From Erythrobacter sp. EC-HK427 (lineage in GTDB: Bacteria; Pseudomonadota; Alphaproteobacteria; Sphingomonadales; Sphingomonadaceae), in assembly GCF_902498745.1 (NCBI RefSeq), contig NZ_LR701479.1, positions 2,993,060-3,057,059 of the forward strand: DNA of 64,000 nucleotides, given 5' to 3'. Within the stretch, counting starts at the first letter, position 1; each line of letters starts with the position of its first letter. Both the position numbers and the translations under genes were made by a program. Below the pieces are notes generated by a model, which made no database searches, was not told where the DNA came from, and saw nothing but the letters and a program-made list of their open reading frames with translations. Positions 33,949 through 43,493 of this stretch are shown piece after piece.

Positions 33949-35439
33949 CTACCAATCCACCGCCGCAAAATTCCCCGCACTCTTCGCAAGCAATTCGCGC
34001 ACCCCGTCCAAATCCGCCGCCTGAACGCCTTGCGGCAGAGCCTGCATCCGGTCCGCCGGAGGAAACGTCCCGTATCCGGCAAACAGCACGTGCCAGCTCA
34101 TCGGGGCATAGGCCGGGATGCGGTATTGCTGCGCGTTGGCTGCCGCGATGTCCTGATGCGTGAACCACGCGGTCAGCATCGCTTTCAGCCCGTCAGTGAG
34201 GTGCTGGTTCGCCGCATTGTCGCGCCAATATTGCGTGTCCGACCGCTGGTTCATCCGGTAATGCGCCACGATGTAATCGCAGATCGCATCATAGCGCGCG
34301 CCGATATTGGCGTTGAAGGTGTCGCGGTGCTGGGCGGTGAACCCGCCCGCTTCATAGGCCTCGGCAAATTCCAGCGCGGTGGCGATGACGATGTGCAGCG
34401 CGGTCGCTTCCAGCGGCTCGATAAAGCCTTGGCTGAGGCCCGCCGCAAGGCAATTGCCACGCCAGCTTTCGCGCATCCGCCCGACCTTCATGCGGAGGAA
34501 GCGCGGCTCTGCGTCGTCTTCGCTCAGGCCGACAGAGCCAAGCAATTCCGCCGCCGCATCCTCGTCCGAAATGTATTTGGAGGAATAGACATAGCCATTG
34601 CCGGTGCGGGTGGTGAGCGGGATGTGCCAACGCCAGCCCGCCTGCATCGCCACCGCGCCGGTCTGCGGCTTGAAGTCCGTGACCCGCGCGGTCGGCACCA
34701 CCACGGCGCGGTCGTTGAACAGGTTGTCGGCGAAGGGGAGGAACTCGCCGCCCAAAGCATCGCCCGCGATCACCGCGCGGAAGCCCGAGCAATCGACGAA
34801 CAGGTCGCCAGTGACACGCTCCCCGCCTTCGCACAGCAGCGCTGCGACCTCGCCATCCTCGCCAACCTCGACTTGCTCGACCGTCAGCGGGCGATGCACC
34901 ACCCCGCGCGCCACCGCCCAATCGCGCAGAAAAGCGCCCAGCTTGTAAGCGTCAAAATGGTAGCCGTAAGAGGGCGCGAAGGGGAAACTCTCCGCCGCCT
35001 GCGACCCCTTCCCCGCTTCGGCCAGCACGCTGGCGAGGAACCAGTCATCGGGATGCGCGGGAACATCCGCGCCGCGCCGTGCCAGCATCACATTGTGGGT
35101 GAAGGCCGGTTCGGTGTGCAGATCGACCGGGCCGGGGAACGGGTGGAAATAGCTTTCAAAACCGGCGCGCTCGCTCCAGCCGGAAAAGCGGATACCGAGC
35201 TTATAGGTCGCATCACAGGCGGCCATCCATTCGGCTTCGGTAATGCCGAGATGATCGAACATGGCTTTCAGTTGCGGAGTCGATCCCTCGCCCACGCCGA
35301 TAATGCCGATATCGGGGCTCTCGACCACCGTCACCCGCCCGCCCCTTGCGCCCCAGCGGTGGTGCAGCAGGCAGGCGGTGATCCAGCCCGCGCTGCCGCC
35401 GCCAAGGACGACGATGTGGGGCGGAGTTGGCGCGCTCAT
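33949..35439 (-). CDS. Flavin-dependent (tryptophan) halogenase, second copy
   Basis: 496 residues. The FAD loop G-G-G-S-A-G at the N-terminus, the GWRWHIPL motif (W-x-W-x-I-P) that keeps the enzyme from acting as a monooxygenase, the lysine in ATYKLGIRF that would carry hypohalous acid, and GFIEPLEAT with the catalytic Glu are all present. It therefore looks active. It is the last gene of a six-gene operon for alpha-glucan use and overlaps the esterase gene by four bases. Relatives in Brevundimonas (BrvH) and Xanthomonas halogenate indole, but their natural substrate is unknown. Confidence 0.85.
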   Translation of the reverse strand: MSAPTPPHIVVLGGGSAGWITACLLHHRWGARGGRVTVVESPDIGIIGVGEGSTPQLKAMFDHLGITEAEWMAACDATYKLGIRFSGWSERAGFESYFHPFPGPVDLHTEPAFTHNVMLARRGADVPAHPDDWFLASVLAEAGKGSQAAESFPFAPSYGYHFDAYKLGAFLRDWAVARGVVHRPLTVEQVEVGEDGEVAALLCEGGERVTGDLFVDCSGFRAVIAGDALGGEFLPFADNLFNDRAVVVPTARVTDFKPQTGAVAMQAGWRWHIPLTTRTGNGYVYSSKYISDEDAAAELLGSVGLSEDDAEPRFLRMKVGRMRESWRGNCLAAGLSQGFIEPLEATALHIVIATALEFAEAYEAGGFTAQHRDTFNANIGARYDAICDYIVAHYRMNQRSDTQYWRDNAANQHLTDGLKAMLTAWFTHQDIAAANAQQYRIPAYAPMSWHVLFAGYGTFPPADRMQALPQGVQAADLDGVRELLAKSAGNFAAVDW

Positions 35440-36350
35440 TCGCCCGCTAATAGCCAGATGAAGATTTCGGGCAAGCGTGCGGCCCAGGCGTTTTCCTCAT
35501 GCTCGGCGCCTTCATAGGCTTCCGAACGGAAGTCCTCGCCTTCCACCCAGCCCGCGGCGCGGAAGTCTGCACCGACGCTGGCTTGATAGGGCGCGTAATA
35601 CTGGTCGAGCGTGGCGGTGCCGTGGTCCATCCAGATGCGGCGACCTGCGGGCGCACCAAGATTGGCGGCGAAATAGGCGCTCCATAGCTCGCGCGCCTGA
35701 TCGCCCTCGACCGGCGGCAGCGTCGGGTCGGCCAGCGGCCAGTGCGACGATACGCAGGCAGCGCGGCCATAGACATCGGGCCGCTCGGCAATCGCCCAGC
35801 AGGAATTGATCCCGCCCATGCTCGATCCGGCAATGGCGGTGTTGGAAGGGCCGGTCTGCGTGCGGAACTCTGCGTCGATTTGCGTGCGCAATTCGTCTGC
35901 CATCCAGTCGAGGTAACGCTGCGAAAGCACCTCGCCATTGGCGTAACCGGTGATGCTTTGCGCGAGCGCGCCCTCGGCTTCTTCGGTAGCGAAAGCGGGG
36001 AGATATTGGCGGTAACGATCCGGCCCCGGTGCCCAGATGCCGACAATGATATGCGGCTCCACTGCGCCGCTCGCCATCGCTTCCAGCATCGCCTGATCGG
36101 CGGCCCAGATCTTGTTGAAGTTGGAATTCGCCAGATCGAACAGATTGTGCCCGTCATGCATATACAGCACCGGATAGCGGCGCGCCGAGCTGTCATAGCC
36201 GGGCGGCAGCCAGATCGAGAGGCGCTGGTCGGGCAGGCCTTCCACCGCGAAAGGCCCGCGCTCGATCAACCGCGCTTCGCTGGCGGGCTGCACCGTGGCG
36301 CAGGCCGCGAGCAGAAGCGCACCCAGCGCCGCGAGGAGCCGTCCGATCAT
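35436..36350 (-). CDS. Exported esterase-D-like alpha/beta hydrolase (lipoprotein)
   Basis: 304 residues. The signal ends in a lipobox, LLAACATVQ, so it should be membrane-anchored facing the periplasm. The putative-esterase fold is seen in LSIWLPPGYDSSARRYPVLYMHDGHNLFD and the nucleophile elbow IAGSSMGGINS (Ser in G-S-S-M-G-G); a late AYEGAEHEENAWAARLPEIF carries the expected His. It may remove acyl groups from the imported glycan. It overlaps both neighbours (GH97 and the second halogenase) by four bases. Confidence 0.85.
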   Translation of the reverse strand: MIGRLLAALGALLLAACATVQPASEARLIERGPFAVEGLPDQRLSIWLPPGYDSSARRYPVLYMHDGHNLFDLANSNFNKIWAADQAMLEAMASGAVEPHIIVGIWAPGPDRYRQYLPAFATEEAEGALAQSITGYANGEVLSQRYLDWMADELRTQIDAEFRTQTGPSNTAIAGSSMGGINSCWAIAERPDVYGRAACVSSHWPLADPTLPPVEGDQARELWSAYFAANLGAPAGRRIWMDHGTATLDQYYAPYQASVGADFRAAGWVEGEDFRSEAYEGAEHEENAWAARLPEIFIWLLAGE

Positions 36351-38380
36351 TCGCCTGAAAGCGCGATTTCGATAGCGAAGCCGCCCGCGCGCGCCATGTG
36401 CACGTCCAGCGTGTCGCCCTGCCGCACGGTGACGGTGCGCACATTCATCGCGTGGCGGTTATCGCCCAGCCCGTCCGCGCCTTCGCCGTCTTCCCAGATC
36501 GTGGCGACATATTCGGTGTCGGTGTAGAGGAAACCGAGGTCGATCGTAACATCGCGCGGCTGGTCGTCAGTGACGCCGCCTACGAACCACGTTTCGCCCT
36601 CGCGCACTTGCCGCGCGATCACCGCATACTCGCCAACCGCGCCTTCGAGCAGCATGGATTCGTGCCAATCGACGCCCACGCGCCGTGCGAAATCGAGCGC
36701 CTCGGGGTGCGCCTCCAGGTTCTCGGGCGTATCGGCAACCATCTGGATCGGCGAGTAAATCGCGATGTAGAAGGCGAGCTGGCGCGCCAGGGTGGAGGGA
36801 ATATCCGGCGCAGTCGCCCCGCGCCCTTCCAATGAGAAGACGCCTGACGTGTAATCCATCGGGCCGGACAGCATTCGGGTAAAGATCAGCTCGGGCACGT
36901 GATCGGGCCCGTTCTTCGGCACGCCCCATGCGTCATACTCCGCCCCGCGCGCGCCTTCACGGCTGACCCAGTTCGGATAGGTGCGGCGGAGGCCGGTATC
37001 CTTGATCGGCTCGTGCGGGTTCACCGCGATCCGGTGCTCGGCTGCCACCTGAACGACGCGCAAGTGGTGGTTCACCTGCTCCTGCCCGTCATGCCACACG
37101 AAGGTCTCACCACCTTCGCCATCAGAGGCAATCACGCCCCCCGCATCGGCGACATAGCCGGTCTTGACTGCATCGATGCCCAGCCGCTCGTAAAACGCCA
37201 TCGCGTCTTCGAGTTGGCGTTCATACACGTCGATATTGCCGCCGGTTTCGTGGTGGCCGATGATCCGCACGCCGCGCTCGCGCGCATAGGCGGCGATCGC
37301 TTCGATATCGAAATCGGGATAGGCCTGCGTAAAATCGAACTCGCGGCCATTGCCGAACCATGTCCCGTCCCAGCCGACATTCCAGCCTTCGATCAGCACG
37401 CCGCGAAAGCCGTGTTCGGCGGCGAAATCGATGTGGCGAAAGGCGTTCTCGGTCGTCGCGCCGTGGTTAGGCCCGCTCGCCCAGCTGCTCTCGTCGAGAT
37501 GCATTTCCCACCAGATGCCGATATAGGTGTGCGGTTCGAACCAGCTGACATCGCCCAGCACATTGGGCTCGTTCAGATTGAGGATCAGGCTGGAATTGAA
37601 CAGATCATCCGGCCCGTCACCGATCTGGATCGTGCGCCACGGCGTGTGGAAGGCGCCTTCGCGCACAACTTTCGGCCCACGCGGGCTGGGCGAAAGCTGC
37701 GCGCGCAGCCGCGTGCCTTCCATCCGCCGCAGCCACATCCCCGAATAATCGACCAAAGCCGCCTCGTGGAAGGAGAGGTGCGTGCCGTTCTCCAAAATCA
37801 TCGTCACCGGCGTGTGCACAGTGGAGAGCGCGCTGATCGGGGTGCGTTCGTAGAGATATTCGTAGCGGTTCCAGTCGCCTGCGGGGATCGACCAAGCCTC
37901 GCCATCGCTGGCGATGCGGAATTCGGTCAGCTCCTCGGCGATATTGGCAACAGGCAGGCTCGCCTGTTCGGGAAATTCCATGCGGAAGCCAACGCCATCG
38001 TCGAACACGCGCATCCGCACGGTCATCTGCCGCGCTTCCACGTCATTCTGGCGGAAAGTCACGGCGAGTTCGTTGTGCCGGTCAACCACATAGCGCCGCT
38101 CGCCCCAGGGTTGCTCCCATGTGGTGTCGCTGGAGCTTTCTACCTCGCTCACCACTTCGAAGCCGCGGCGCATCGGATTGGCATCGGTGAAAGTGAAACC
38201 GATCGTCGATTCCTCGATCACCGGCTGCCCGTCAAAGCTGACCGAATAGATCGGCACACCTTCGCCATTGGCGGTGAGCGTGGCGACGATCCGGCCATCG
38301 GGCGAAGTCACTTCCTGCGCCAGCGCGCTGGTCGACAGCAAAGCGGCGGTGAGAGTCAGGGCAAAGCGGGCAAGGTTCAT
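36347..38380 (-). CDS. Glycoside hydrolase family 97 alpha-glucosidase (SusB-like)
   Basis: 677 residues with a cleavable signal (STSALAQ) for the periplasm. GH97 features run in order: a beta-sandwich N-terminal domain, then a catalytic barrel with VLIEGWNVGWDGTWFGN, IIGHHETGG, NPHEPIKDTGLRRTYPN and SREGARGAEYDAWG. These hold the calcium-binding and catalytic Glu residues of the inverting alpha-glucosidase subfamily (as in SusB of Bacteroides). The start at 38380 (MNLARFALTLT) is chosen because the signal begins there; the long frame before it is not signal-like. It overlaps the upstream GH13 gene by four bases. Confidence 0.93.
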   Translation of the reverse strand: MNLARFALTLTAALLSTSALAQEVTSPDGRIVATLTANGEGVPIYSVSFDGQPVIEESTIGFTFTDANPMRRGFEVVSEVESSSDTTWEQPWGERRYVVDRHNELAVTFRQNDVEARQMTVRMRVFDDGVGFRMEFPEQASLPVANIAEELTEFRIASDGEAWSIPAGDWNRYEYLYERTPISALSTVHTPVTMILENGTHLSFHEAALVDYSGMWLRRMEGTRLRAQLSPSPRGPKVVREGAFHTPWRTIQIGDGPDDLFNSSLILNLNEPNVLGDVSWFEPHTYIGIWWEMHLDESSWASGPNHGATTENAFRHIDFAAEHGFRGVLIEGWNVGWDGTWFGNGREFDFTQAYPDFDIEAIAAYARERGVRIIGHHETGGNIDVYERQLEDAMAFYERLGIDAVKTGYVADAGGVIASDGEGGETFVWHDGQEQVNHHLRVVQVAAEHRIAVNPHEPIKDTGLRRTYPNWVSREGARGAEYDAWGVPKNGPDHVPELIFTRMLSGPMDYTSGVFSLEGRGATAPDIPSTLARQLAFYIAIYSPIQMVADTPENLEAHPEALDFARRVGVDWHESMLLEGAVGEYAVIARQVREGETWFVGGVTDDQPRDVTIDLGFLYTDTEYVATIWEDGEGADGLGDNRHAMNVRTVTVRQGDTLDVHMARAGGFAIEIALSGE

Positions 38381-39999
38381 AATTTCACCACAAGAGCTGC
38401 AAAGGGAGGAAGGGCGGAGGAGTTTGCGCCATTGACGGCGGCGAGCTGCGTTCCGGCGGTTTGGGCGGGGCTGAGCGGCTGCTCGCCGCGCCCCAGATTG
38501 GCGAAGATACGCACGCTTTCGCCATCGGCATGGCGTTCCATCACCAGCAGATCGCCCGCCGCATCGCAGCGCGTTACCGCCCCGTGATGCAGCGCAGGGT
38601 GGGCATTGCGCAGAGCGAGCATGGCGCGGGTGTGGTTCAGAAGCGAGCCTTCGTCGCGTTCCTGCAAGGCGACCGCGCGCGCGCGGTTCTCCTCCCCCAG
38701 CGGCAGCCACGGCTCGGCCGAACCGAACCCGCCGCACGCGCTGTGTTCCCACGGCATCGGCGTGCGCGCGCCATCGCGGCTGAGCGTCAGCGGCCAGTTC
38801 GCAATCGCTTCCGGATCGTGCAGCTGCTCGAAGGGAATATCCACCTGAGTGAGGCCGAGTTCCTCGCCCTGATACAGGATGATATTACCGCGCAGACACG
38901 CCAGCAGCAGCACCTTCATCCGCGCAAAGGCATCGCGCTCATCGGGAGCGCACCATCGGCCCAGCGCGCGCGGGGCATCGTGGTTCTCGAACGCCCAGCT
39001 CGGCCAGCCCACGCCGTCTGCATCGGGCCACTGTGCCAGCGCGCCGCACACAAGGCCCGGCGTCAGTTTCTCGGCATAGAGGAAATCGAAGCCGTAGGCC
39101 GAATTGAGATGGGCATCGCCTTGCGTAAAGGCCTTCATCTCCACATCGGCATCATCCCCGCCCACTTCGGCCACGGTGAACACCGCATCGAATTCATCGG
39201 TCAGCGCGCGGATGCGCTCGATGAATTTGGGAATGTCGGGGTGCGACTGGTTGTTGACCTTCAATTGGAAATCGAACGGCCGCGTGCGCTGCTTGTTGGT
39301 GGCGGGCGCGGGCGGATTGTCCTTCAGTTCCGGGTCGTGCATCGCGAAATTGAGCGCATCGATACGGAACCCGTCCACTCCCCGCTCCAGCCAGAAGCGC
39401 ATCACGCCCAGCGCCGCATCCTGCACCTGCGGGTTGTGCATATTGAGTTGCGGCTGCGAGCTGAGGAAATTGTGCAGGTAATACTGCCCTCGCCGCGCGT
39501 CCCACGTCCAGGCGGGGCCGCCAAACACGCTTTGCCAGTTGGAGGGCGGCGAGCCATCGGGCTTGGCATCGGCCCAGACATACCAGTCGGCCTTCCGATT
39601 ATCGCGGCTGGCGCGGCTTTCGGCGAACCATTCGTGCTCGTCCGAACTGTGCGAATAGACCTGATCGATCAGGACTTTCAGCCCCAGCGCGTGCGCCCGC
39701 GCCACCAGCGCATCGAAATCCGCAAGCGTGCCGAAAATCGGATCGACATCGCGATAGTCCGACACGTCATAGCCGAAATCCTTCATCGGCGAGCGGAAGA
39801 AGGGGCTGATCCAGATCGCATCGACGCCAAGGCTGGCCACGTGATCGAGCCGCGCGGTAATGCCCGGCAAATCGCCGATCCCGTCCCCGTTGGAATCCAT
39901 GAAGCTGCGCGGATAGATCTGGTAGATCGTCGCGCCCTTCCACCACGGCAAAGCGGCAACGGTTTCCGGCCGCGTATCAAGAGCTGCTTCGGCGATCAT
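38377..39999 (-). CDS. GH13 oligo-1,6-glucosidase / alpha-glucosidase
   Basis: 540 residues and no signal peptide, so it should act in the cytoplasm on imported oligosaccharides. GH13 residues are present: nucleophile Asp in DGFRIDALNF, acid/base Glu in FTVAEVGG and the third Asp in FENHDAPR, with the YQIYPRSFMDSNGDGIGDLPGI start of GH13 subfamily 23/17 alpha-glucosidases. The ATG at 39999 overlaps the stop of the upstream amylase in an ATGA, and its own end overlaps the GH97 start by four bases. Confidence 0.93.
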   Translation of the reverse strand: MIAEAALDTRPETVAALPWWKGATIYQIYPRSFMDSNGDGIGDLPGITARLDHVASLGVDAIWISPFFRSPMKDFGYDVSDYRDVDPIFGTLADFDALVARAHALGLKVLIDQVYSHSSDEHEWFAESRASRDNRKADWYVWADAKPDGSPPSNWQSVFGGPAWTWDARRGQYYLHNFLSSQPQLNMHNPQVQDAALGVMRFWLERGVDGFRIDALNFAMHDPELKDNPPAPATNKQRTRPFDFQLKVNNQSHPDIPKFIERIRALTDEFDAVFTVAEVGGDDADVEMKAFTQGDAHLNSAYGFDFLYAEKLTPGLVCGALAQWPDADGVGWPSWAFENHDAPRALGRWCAPDERDAFARMKVLLLACLRGNIILYQGEELGLTQVDIPFEQLHDPEAIANWPLTLSRDGARTPMPWEHSACGGFGSAEPWLPLGEENRARAVALQERDEGSLLNHTRAMLALRNAHPALHHGAVTRCDAAGDLLVMERHADGESVRIFANLGRGEQPLSPAQTAGTQLAAVNGANSSALPPFAALVVKL

Positions 40000-41876
40000 T
40001 CGGCATCCTCGTGCAGGCGGCACACGGCCCAGCCAAAGGCCGGAACGGTGAAGGCGGCAGTGCCCGGCGCGGTCACTTCGGCGGGGCAAGCGCCCGCCAG
40101 CGTTTCCAGCCGCGTGGCATCGTAATTGACCCAGATATTCACGCTGCGCGCTTCCCCGCTGGTGTTGAAGACCGAGAGATACTCCTGCCCGCTGTCCGGA
40201 TCAAAGCGCGAGGCGGCGAAAATGCCCGGCTCCTGCTCGTAATGGCGCACCTGCTGGCGGCCCCGGGTGAAGGCCGGATGCGCGAGGCGGATGGCAGAAA
40301 AGTCGGCAATCAGCCGATACAGCGGATGCGCGGTGTCGAAATTCGCCTCTGCCGTCGTGGCATCGGTGCCGATCAGATCATTGTCGTTATATTCCGCCGT
40401 CAGGCTGGGGAACATCGGTTCGCGCGCGCGCTGGTCGTTCCCGTCGCCCACAAAGCCCTGCTCGTCCCCGTAATAGATCGTGGGCGAACCGCGCAGGGTC
40501 AGCATCATCGCATGGCCGAGCATCACGCGCTGCAACAGCTCTTCGGGCGAAATATCGGGCCGGCGTTCGCGGATCAGCGTGCTGAAACGGCCCATATCGT
40601 GATTGCCGAGGAAGGTCGGCAGGTTGAGCGCGGCTTCCTCCCCGCCTTCATACAGCGCATCACCATCGAACAGGCGGTTGAGCACATAGGTGCCCTCTCC
40701 GCTGCCCAGCACTTCGCGCATAGCGGCGGCAAAGGCGAAATCGAGCACGGCAGGCAATTGGTCGCGGCGGGTATATTCGGCGATATATCCGGCGGTCGTA
40801 TCGTCCGAATAGACTTCGCCGAACATATGGAAATTGGGGATGCCTGCCGCTTCGGAGCATTCTTCCACGGCGGGCACGAACGCCTGCCAGAAGCCGGGAT
40901 CGACATGGCGCGCGGTATCGATGCGGAACCCGTCAATGCGGGTGTTAACCACCCAGTCGCAATAGATATCGATCATGCCCTGCCGCACGAAGGGGTGTTC
41001 GGTGAACAGATCGTCCAGCCCCACGAAATCGCCCTGACGGCTGCTTTCGCCGGTAAAGGTCGTGTCGCCGCGATTGTGGTAATAGATCGGATTGTTGAGC
41101 CAGGCGGGGACTTTCACCTCGCGCTCGGCCTCCGGCACATAGGGCGTGTAGGCGTAGCTGGGATCGGTCAGGCGGGCGAAGTTTTCCTCGCTCGAATCCT
41201 CGTGCCCGGCAAAGCCTTCATTGATCGGCTCGCCATCCACGCCGCCACGCCGCGAATAGGGGAAGTCTGCCAAGCTGCGATAGGTATAGTCGGTATCGTC
41301 CCCTTCTTCATACCGGATCACGTCCGCCGTGTGGTTGGTGATGATATCCATGTAGACCTTCATGCCACGCGCATGGGCCGCGTCCACGAAAGCGGCGAAT
41401 TCCTCGCGCGTGCCGAAATGGCTGTCGGGCCGCGTGAAATCGGTGACCCAATAGCCGTGATAGCCCGCGCTCTCGTCACCCGGCGGCCCCTGTACCGGCT
41501 TGTTCTGGAAAATCGGCGCGAACCAGATCGCGGTGATGCCCATCCCTTCGAGATAATCGAGGCGGCTGGTCAGGCCCGCCAGATCGCCGCCCTGGAAGAA
41601 ACCGCGATGGGTGGGGTCGAAACCGTGATCGAGGCGGGTTCCTTCGAAACCGCCGGTATCGTTGCTGGTATCACCGTTCTCGAAACGGTCGGGCAGGACG
41701 AAGTAGATAACTTCATCGGAAGGCAGTCGGTCGAGATAGTCGGGCGTTTCCGCAGCGTGCTCGGCGTGCGCGGTATGATCCATGCCCTCATGCTGCTGCG
41801 CGGTGGCACAGGCGGGCAGAGCCAGCGCGGCGAGCGCCAGAGCGAGCGCGGTTTGCGGGCGTCTACGGTGTGTCAT
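39996..41876 (-). CDS. Exported GH13 alpha-amylase-family enzyme (cyclomaltodextrinase-like)
   Basis: 626 residues. The signal contains a lipobox-like LALPACATAQ, then a His-rich stretch. The GH13 barrel follows with EVIYFVLPDRFENGD, GFFQGGDLAG, nucleophile Asp in DGFRIDTARHV, Glu in FHMFGEVYS and Asp in LGNHDMGR. A C-terminal beta domain ends AFGWAVCRLHED. The arrangement resembles the outer-membrane or periplasmic amylases of Sus-like loci. It overlaps the halogenase upstream by four bases and the cytoplasmic GH13 downstream. Confidence 0.92.
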   Translation of the reverse strand: MTHRRRPQTALALALAALALPACATAQQHEGMDHTAHAEHAAETPDYLDRLPSDEVIYFVLPDRFENGDTSNDTGGFEGTRLDHGFDPTHRGFFQGGDLAGLTSRLDYLEGMGITAIWFAPIFQNKPVQGPPGDESAGYHGYWVTDFTRPDSHFGTREEFAAFVDAAHARGMKVYMDIITNHTADVIRYEEGDDTDYTYRSLADFPYSRRGGVDGEPINEGFAGHEDSSEENFARLTDPSYAYTPYVPEAEREVKVPAWLNNPIYYHNRGDTTFTGESSRQGDFVGLDDLFTEHPFVRQGMIDIYCDWVVNTRIDGFRIDTARHVDPGFWQAFVPAVEECSEAAGIPNFHMFGEVYSDDTTAGYIAEYTRRDQLPAVLDFAFAAAMREVLGSGEGTYVLNRLFDGDALYEGGEEAALNLPTFLGNHDMGRFSTLIRERRPDISPEELLQRVMLGHAMMLTLRGSPTIYYGDEQGFVGDGNDQRAREPMFPSLTAEYNDNDLIGTDATTAEANFDTAHPLYRLIADFSAIRLAHPAFTRGRQQVRHYEQEPGIFAASRFDPDSGQEYLSVFNTSGEARSVNIWVNYDATRLETLAGACPAEVTAPGTAAFTVPAFGWAVCRLHEDAE

Positions 41877-43381
41877 GCTGGTACCTCCACGCGGGGACTT
41901 GGCCCGCTCGCATAGTTTTGCAGAAACTGGATATGCCCTTGCATCGGGCGGGTTTGGTTGGCGATAGCGGCCTCGGTCTGGTCGAGCATCAGGCGCAGCT
42001 CGGCTTCGGACAGGCTGTCCGCCATCGGATTGTAACTTTCTGCCGCGACCCCCTGCCCCGCGAGCACCTGGAACCAGCCGACCTCGGTGAACAGCTCCTC
42101 ATGCTCGCGGTGGATAAAGCCGGTGGCGCGCCACAGGTCGAGCTTGGCGACAAGCGTGTCGGGCAGCGCCATGTGGCGGACATCATCCCAGAACGGTTCG
42201 CCCTCGCGCTGGTTGGCATGGTAATGCAGCACCAGAAAATCACGGATGCGCTGCCATTCGAAGTCGGCTTGGCTGTTGAACCAATTGCGTGTGGCTTGTG
42301 TGCCCGTTGTGCCGGGCAGAACCGAGAGAAAGCGGCTGACCGCGCTTTGCACCAGATGGATGCTGGTGGACTCCAGCGGCTCCATAAAACCGGCGGCAAG
42401 TCCAAGTGCCAGACAGTTGTTTTTCCAGTGTTCTTTGCGCTTGCCCGTGGTGAAGCGGATAGGGCGCGGATCGCCCTGCGGCGCGCCGTCGAGATTGGCG
42501 AGTAGAGTGGCCGCCGCCTCGTCCTCGGACAGATGGGCGGAGGAAAAAACCATCCCGTTGCCAATGCGATGCTGCAAGGGAATGCGCCACTGCCACCCCG
42601 CCTTGCGGGCAATCGAACGGGTATAAGGGGTAAACTCGCCGCCACTATCGCAGGCCACCGCCATCGCGCGATCGCAGGGCAGATAGTGTGACCAGTCGTC
42701 AAACCCCGCACCCAGCGCGCCTTCGATAAGCAACGCGCGGAAGCCGCTGCAATCCATGAAGAATTTGCCTGCAACACGGCGTCCACCGTCGAGCAGAAGC
42801 GCGGCAATATCCCCGCTTTCGCCATCGCAAACCACATCACCGATGGTGCCCTCAATCCGCACCACCCCGCGCATTTCGGCAAAGGCGCGCAGGTGCTGCG
42901 CGTAGAGTCCGGCATCGAAATGATAGGCATAGGGCAAGGCCCCCGGCTGGCCCTTCGCCATCCGCAAATTGCGCGCTGCCACTTCGTTCAGCGAATAGGC
43001 GGCAAGCGGCTTCGCAAAGCCCGCCGCCTTCGCGCGCAGCCAATAATGCTGGAAGGGCAGCAGACCATGCGCGCGGCCCACTTGCCCGAAGGCATGCATA
43101 TAGGAATGGCCTTCGCGCAGCCAGCCGTCAAAGGCGATGCCGAGCTTGAAGCTGGCCTTGGTTTTGATGAGGAATTCGCGCTCATCGAGGCCCAGCGCGT
43201 TTAGCCAGAGGTGGATTTGCGGGATCGTCGCTTCGCCCACACCGACGGTGCCGATGGCGTCGCTTTCGACCAGAGCAATACGTGTTCCGGGAGGAGCAAA
43301 GCGGGCAAGCCCTGCTGCGGCCATCCATCCGGCAGTCCCGCCACCGGCGATTACGTAATCGTATGGAGCCTCTTCGTTCAT
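41873..43381 (-). CDS. Flavin-dependent (tryptophan) halogenase, first copy
   Basis: 502 residues. FAD loop G-G-G-T-A-G, GWQWRIPLQ (W-x-W-x-I-P), ASFKLGIAF with the hypohalous-acid Lys and GFMEPLESTS with the catalytic Glu are intact. It has the full family length and is first in the coupled operon behind the TonB receptor, separated from it by hairpins. Enzymes of this clade are regularly found beside Caulobacter-type TonB receptors in sugar loci. Why a halogenase is tied to glucan uptake is not known. It overlaps the amylase gene by four bases. Confidence 0.88.
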   Translation of the reverse strand: MNEEAPYDYVIAGGGTAGWMAAAGLARFAPPGTRIALVESDAIGTVGVGEATIPQIHLWLNALGLDEREFLIKTKASFKLGIAFDGWLREGHSYMHAFGQVGRAHGLLPFQHYWLRAKAAGFAKPLAAYSLNEVAARNLRMAKGQPGALPYAYHFDAGLYAQHLRAFAEMRGVVRIEGTIGDVVCDGESGDIAALLLDGGRRVAGKFFMDCSGFRALLIEGALGAGFDDWSHYLPCDRAMAVACDSGGEFTPYTRSIARKAGWQWRIPLQHRIGNGMVFSSAHLSEDEAAATLLANLDGAPQGDPRPIRFTTGKRKEHWKNNCLALGLAAGFMEPLESTSIHLVQSAVSRFLSVLPGTTGTQATRNWFNSQADFEWQRIRDFLVLHYHANQREGEPFWDDVRHMALPDTLVAKLDLWRATGFIHREHEELFTEVGWFQVLAGQGVAAESYNPMADSLSEAELRLMLDQTEAAIANQTRPMQGHIQFLQNYASGPSPRVEVPA

Positions 43382-43411
43382 AACGCCTGCCCGTCATCGC
43401 GCTTCATGTCA

Positions 43412-43441
43412 CCCACGCGCTATGGTGCCACAGCGCGTGGG
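43412..43441 (-). terminator. Hairpin between TonB receptor and halogenase genes
   Basis: CCCACGCGCT and AGCGCGTGGG form a perfect 10-bp stem around the loop ATGGTGCCAC. It stands just upstream of the halogenase ATG and downstream of the receptor gene terminator. No strong T-run follows, so it may act as an attenuator or as a stable 5' structure of the operon message rather than a true terminator. Confidence 0.5.
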
Positions 43442-43455
43442 GACAGGGAACCGGC

Positions 43456-43493
43456 GGGTCGCGGGGAGAACGCTCCCCGCCGGAGTGCGACCC
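43456..43493 (-). terminator. Hairpin directly after the TonB receptor stop
   Basis: GGGTCGC and GCGACCC form an outer stem, and GGGGAG and CTCCCC an inner stem around AACG. The hairpin begins right after the receptor's TAA. It probably ends or attenuates the receptor transcript, which would lower expression of the operon genes relative to the receptor. Confidence 0.6.

Noticed and set aside
36899..38587. Long plus-strand open frame across the GH97 gene
   Set aside because: Antisense to a clear GH97 gene with signal peptide and catalytic motifs. No ribosome site or recognisable domain.
40011..41915. Long plus-strand open frame across the exported amylase
   Set aside because: It mirrors the GH13 gene in the opposite strand and encodes a low-information Arg/Ala/Gly-rich product.
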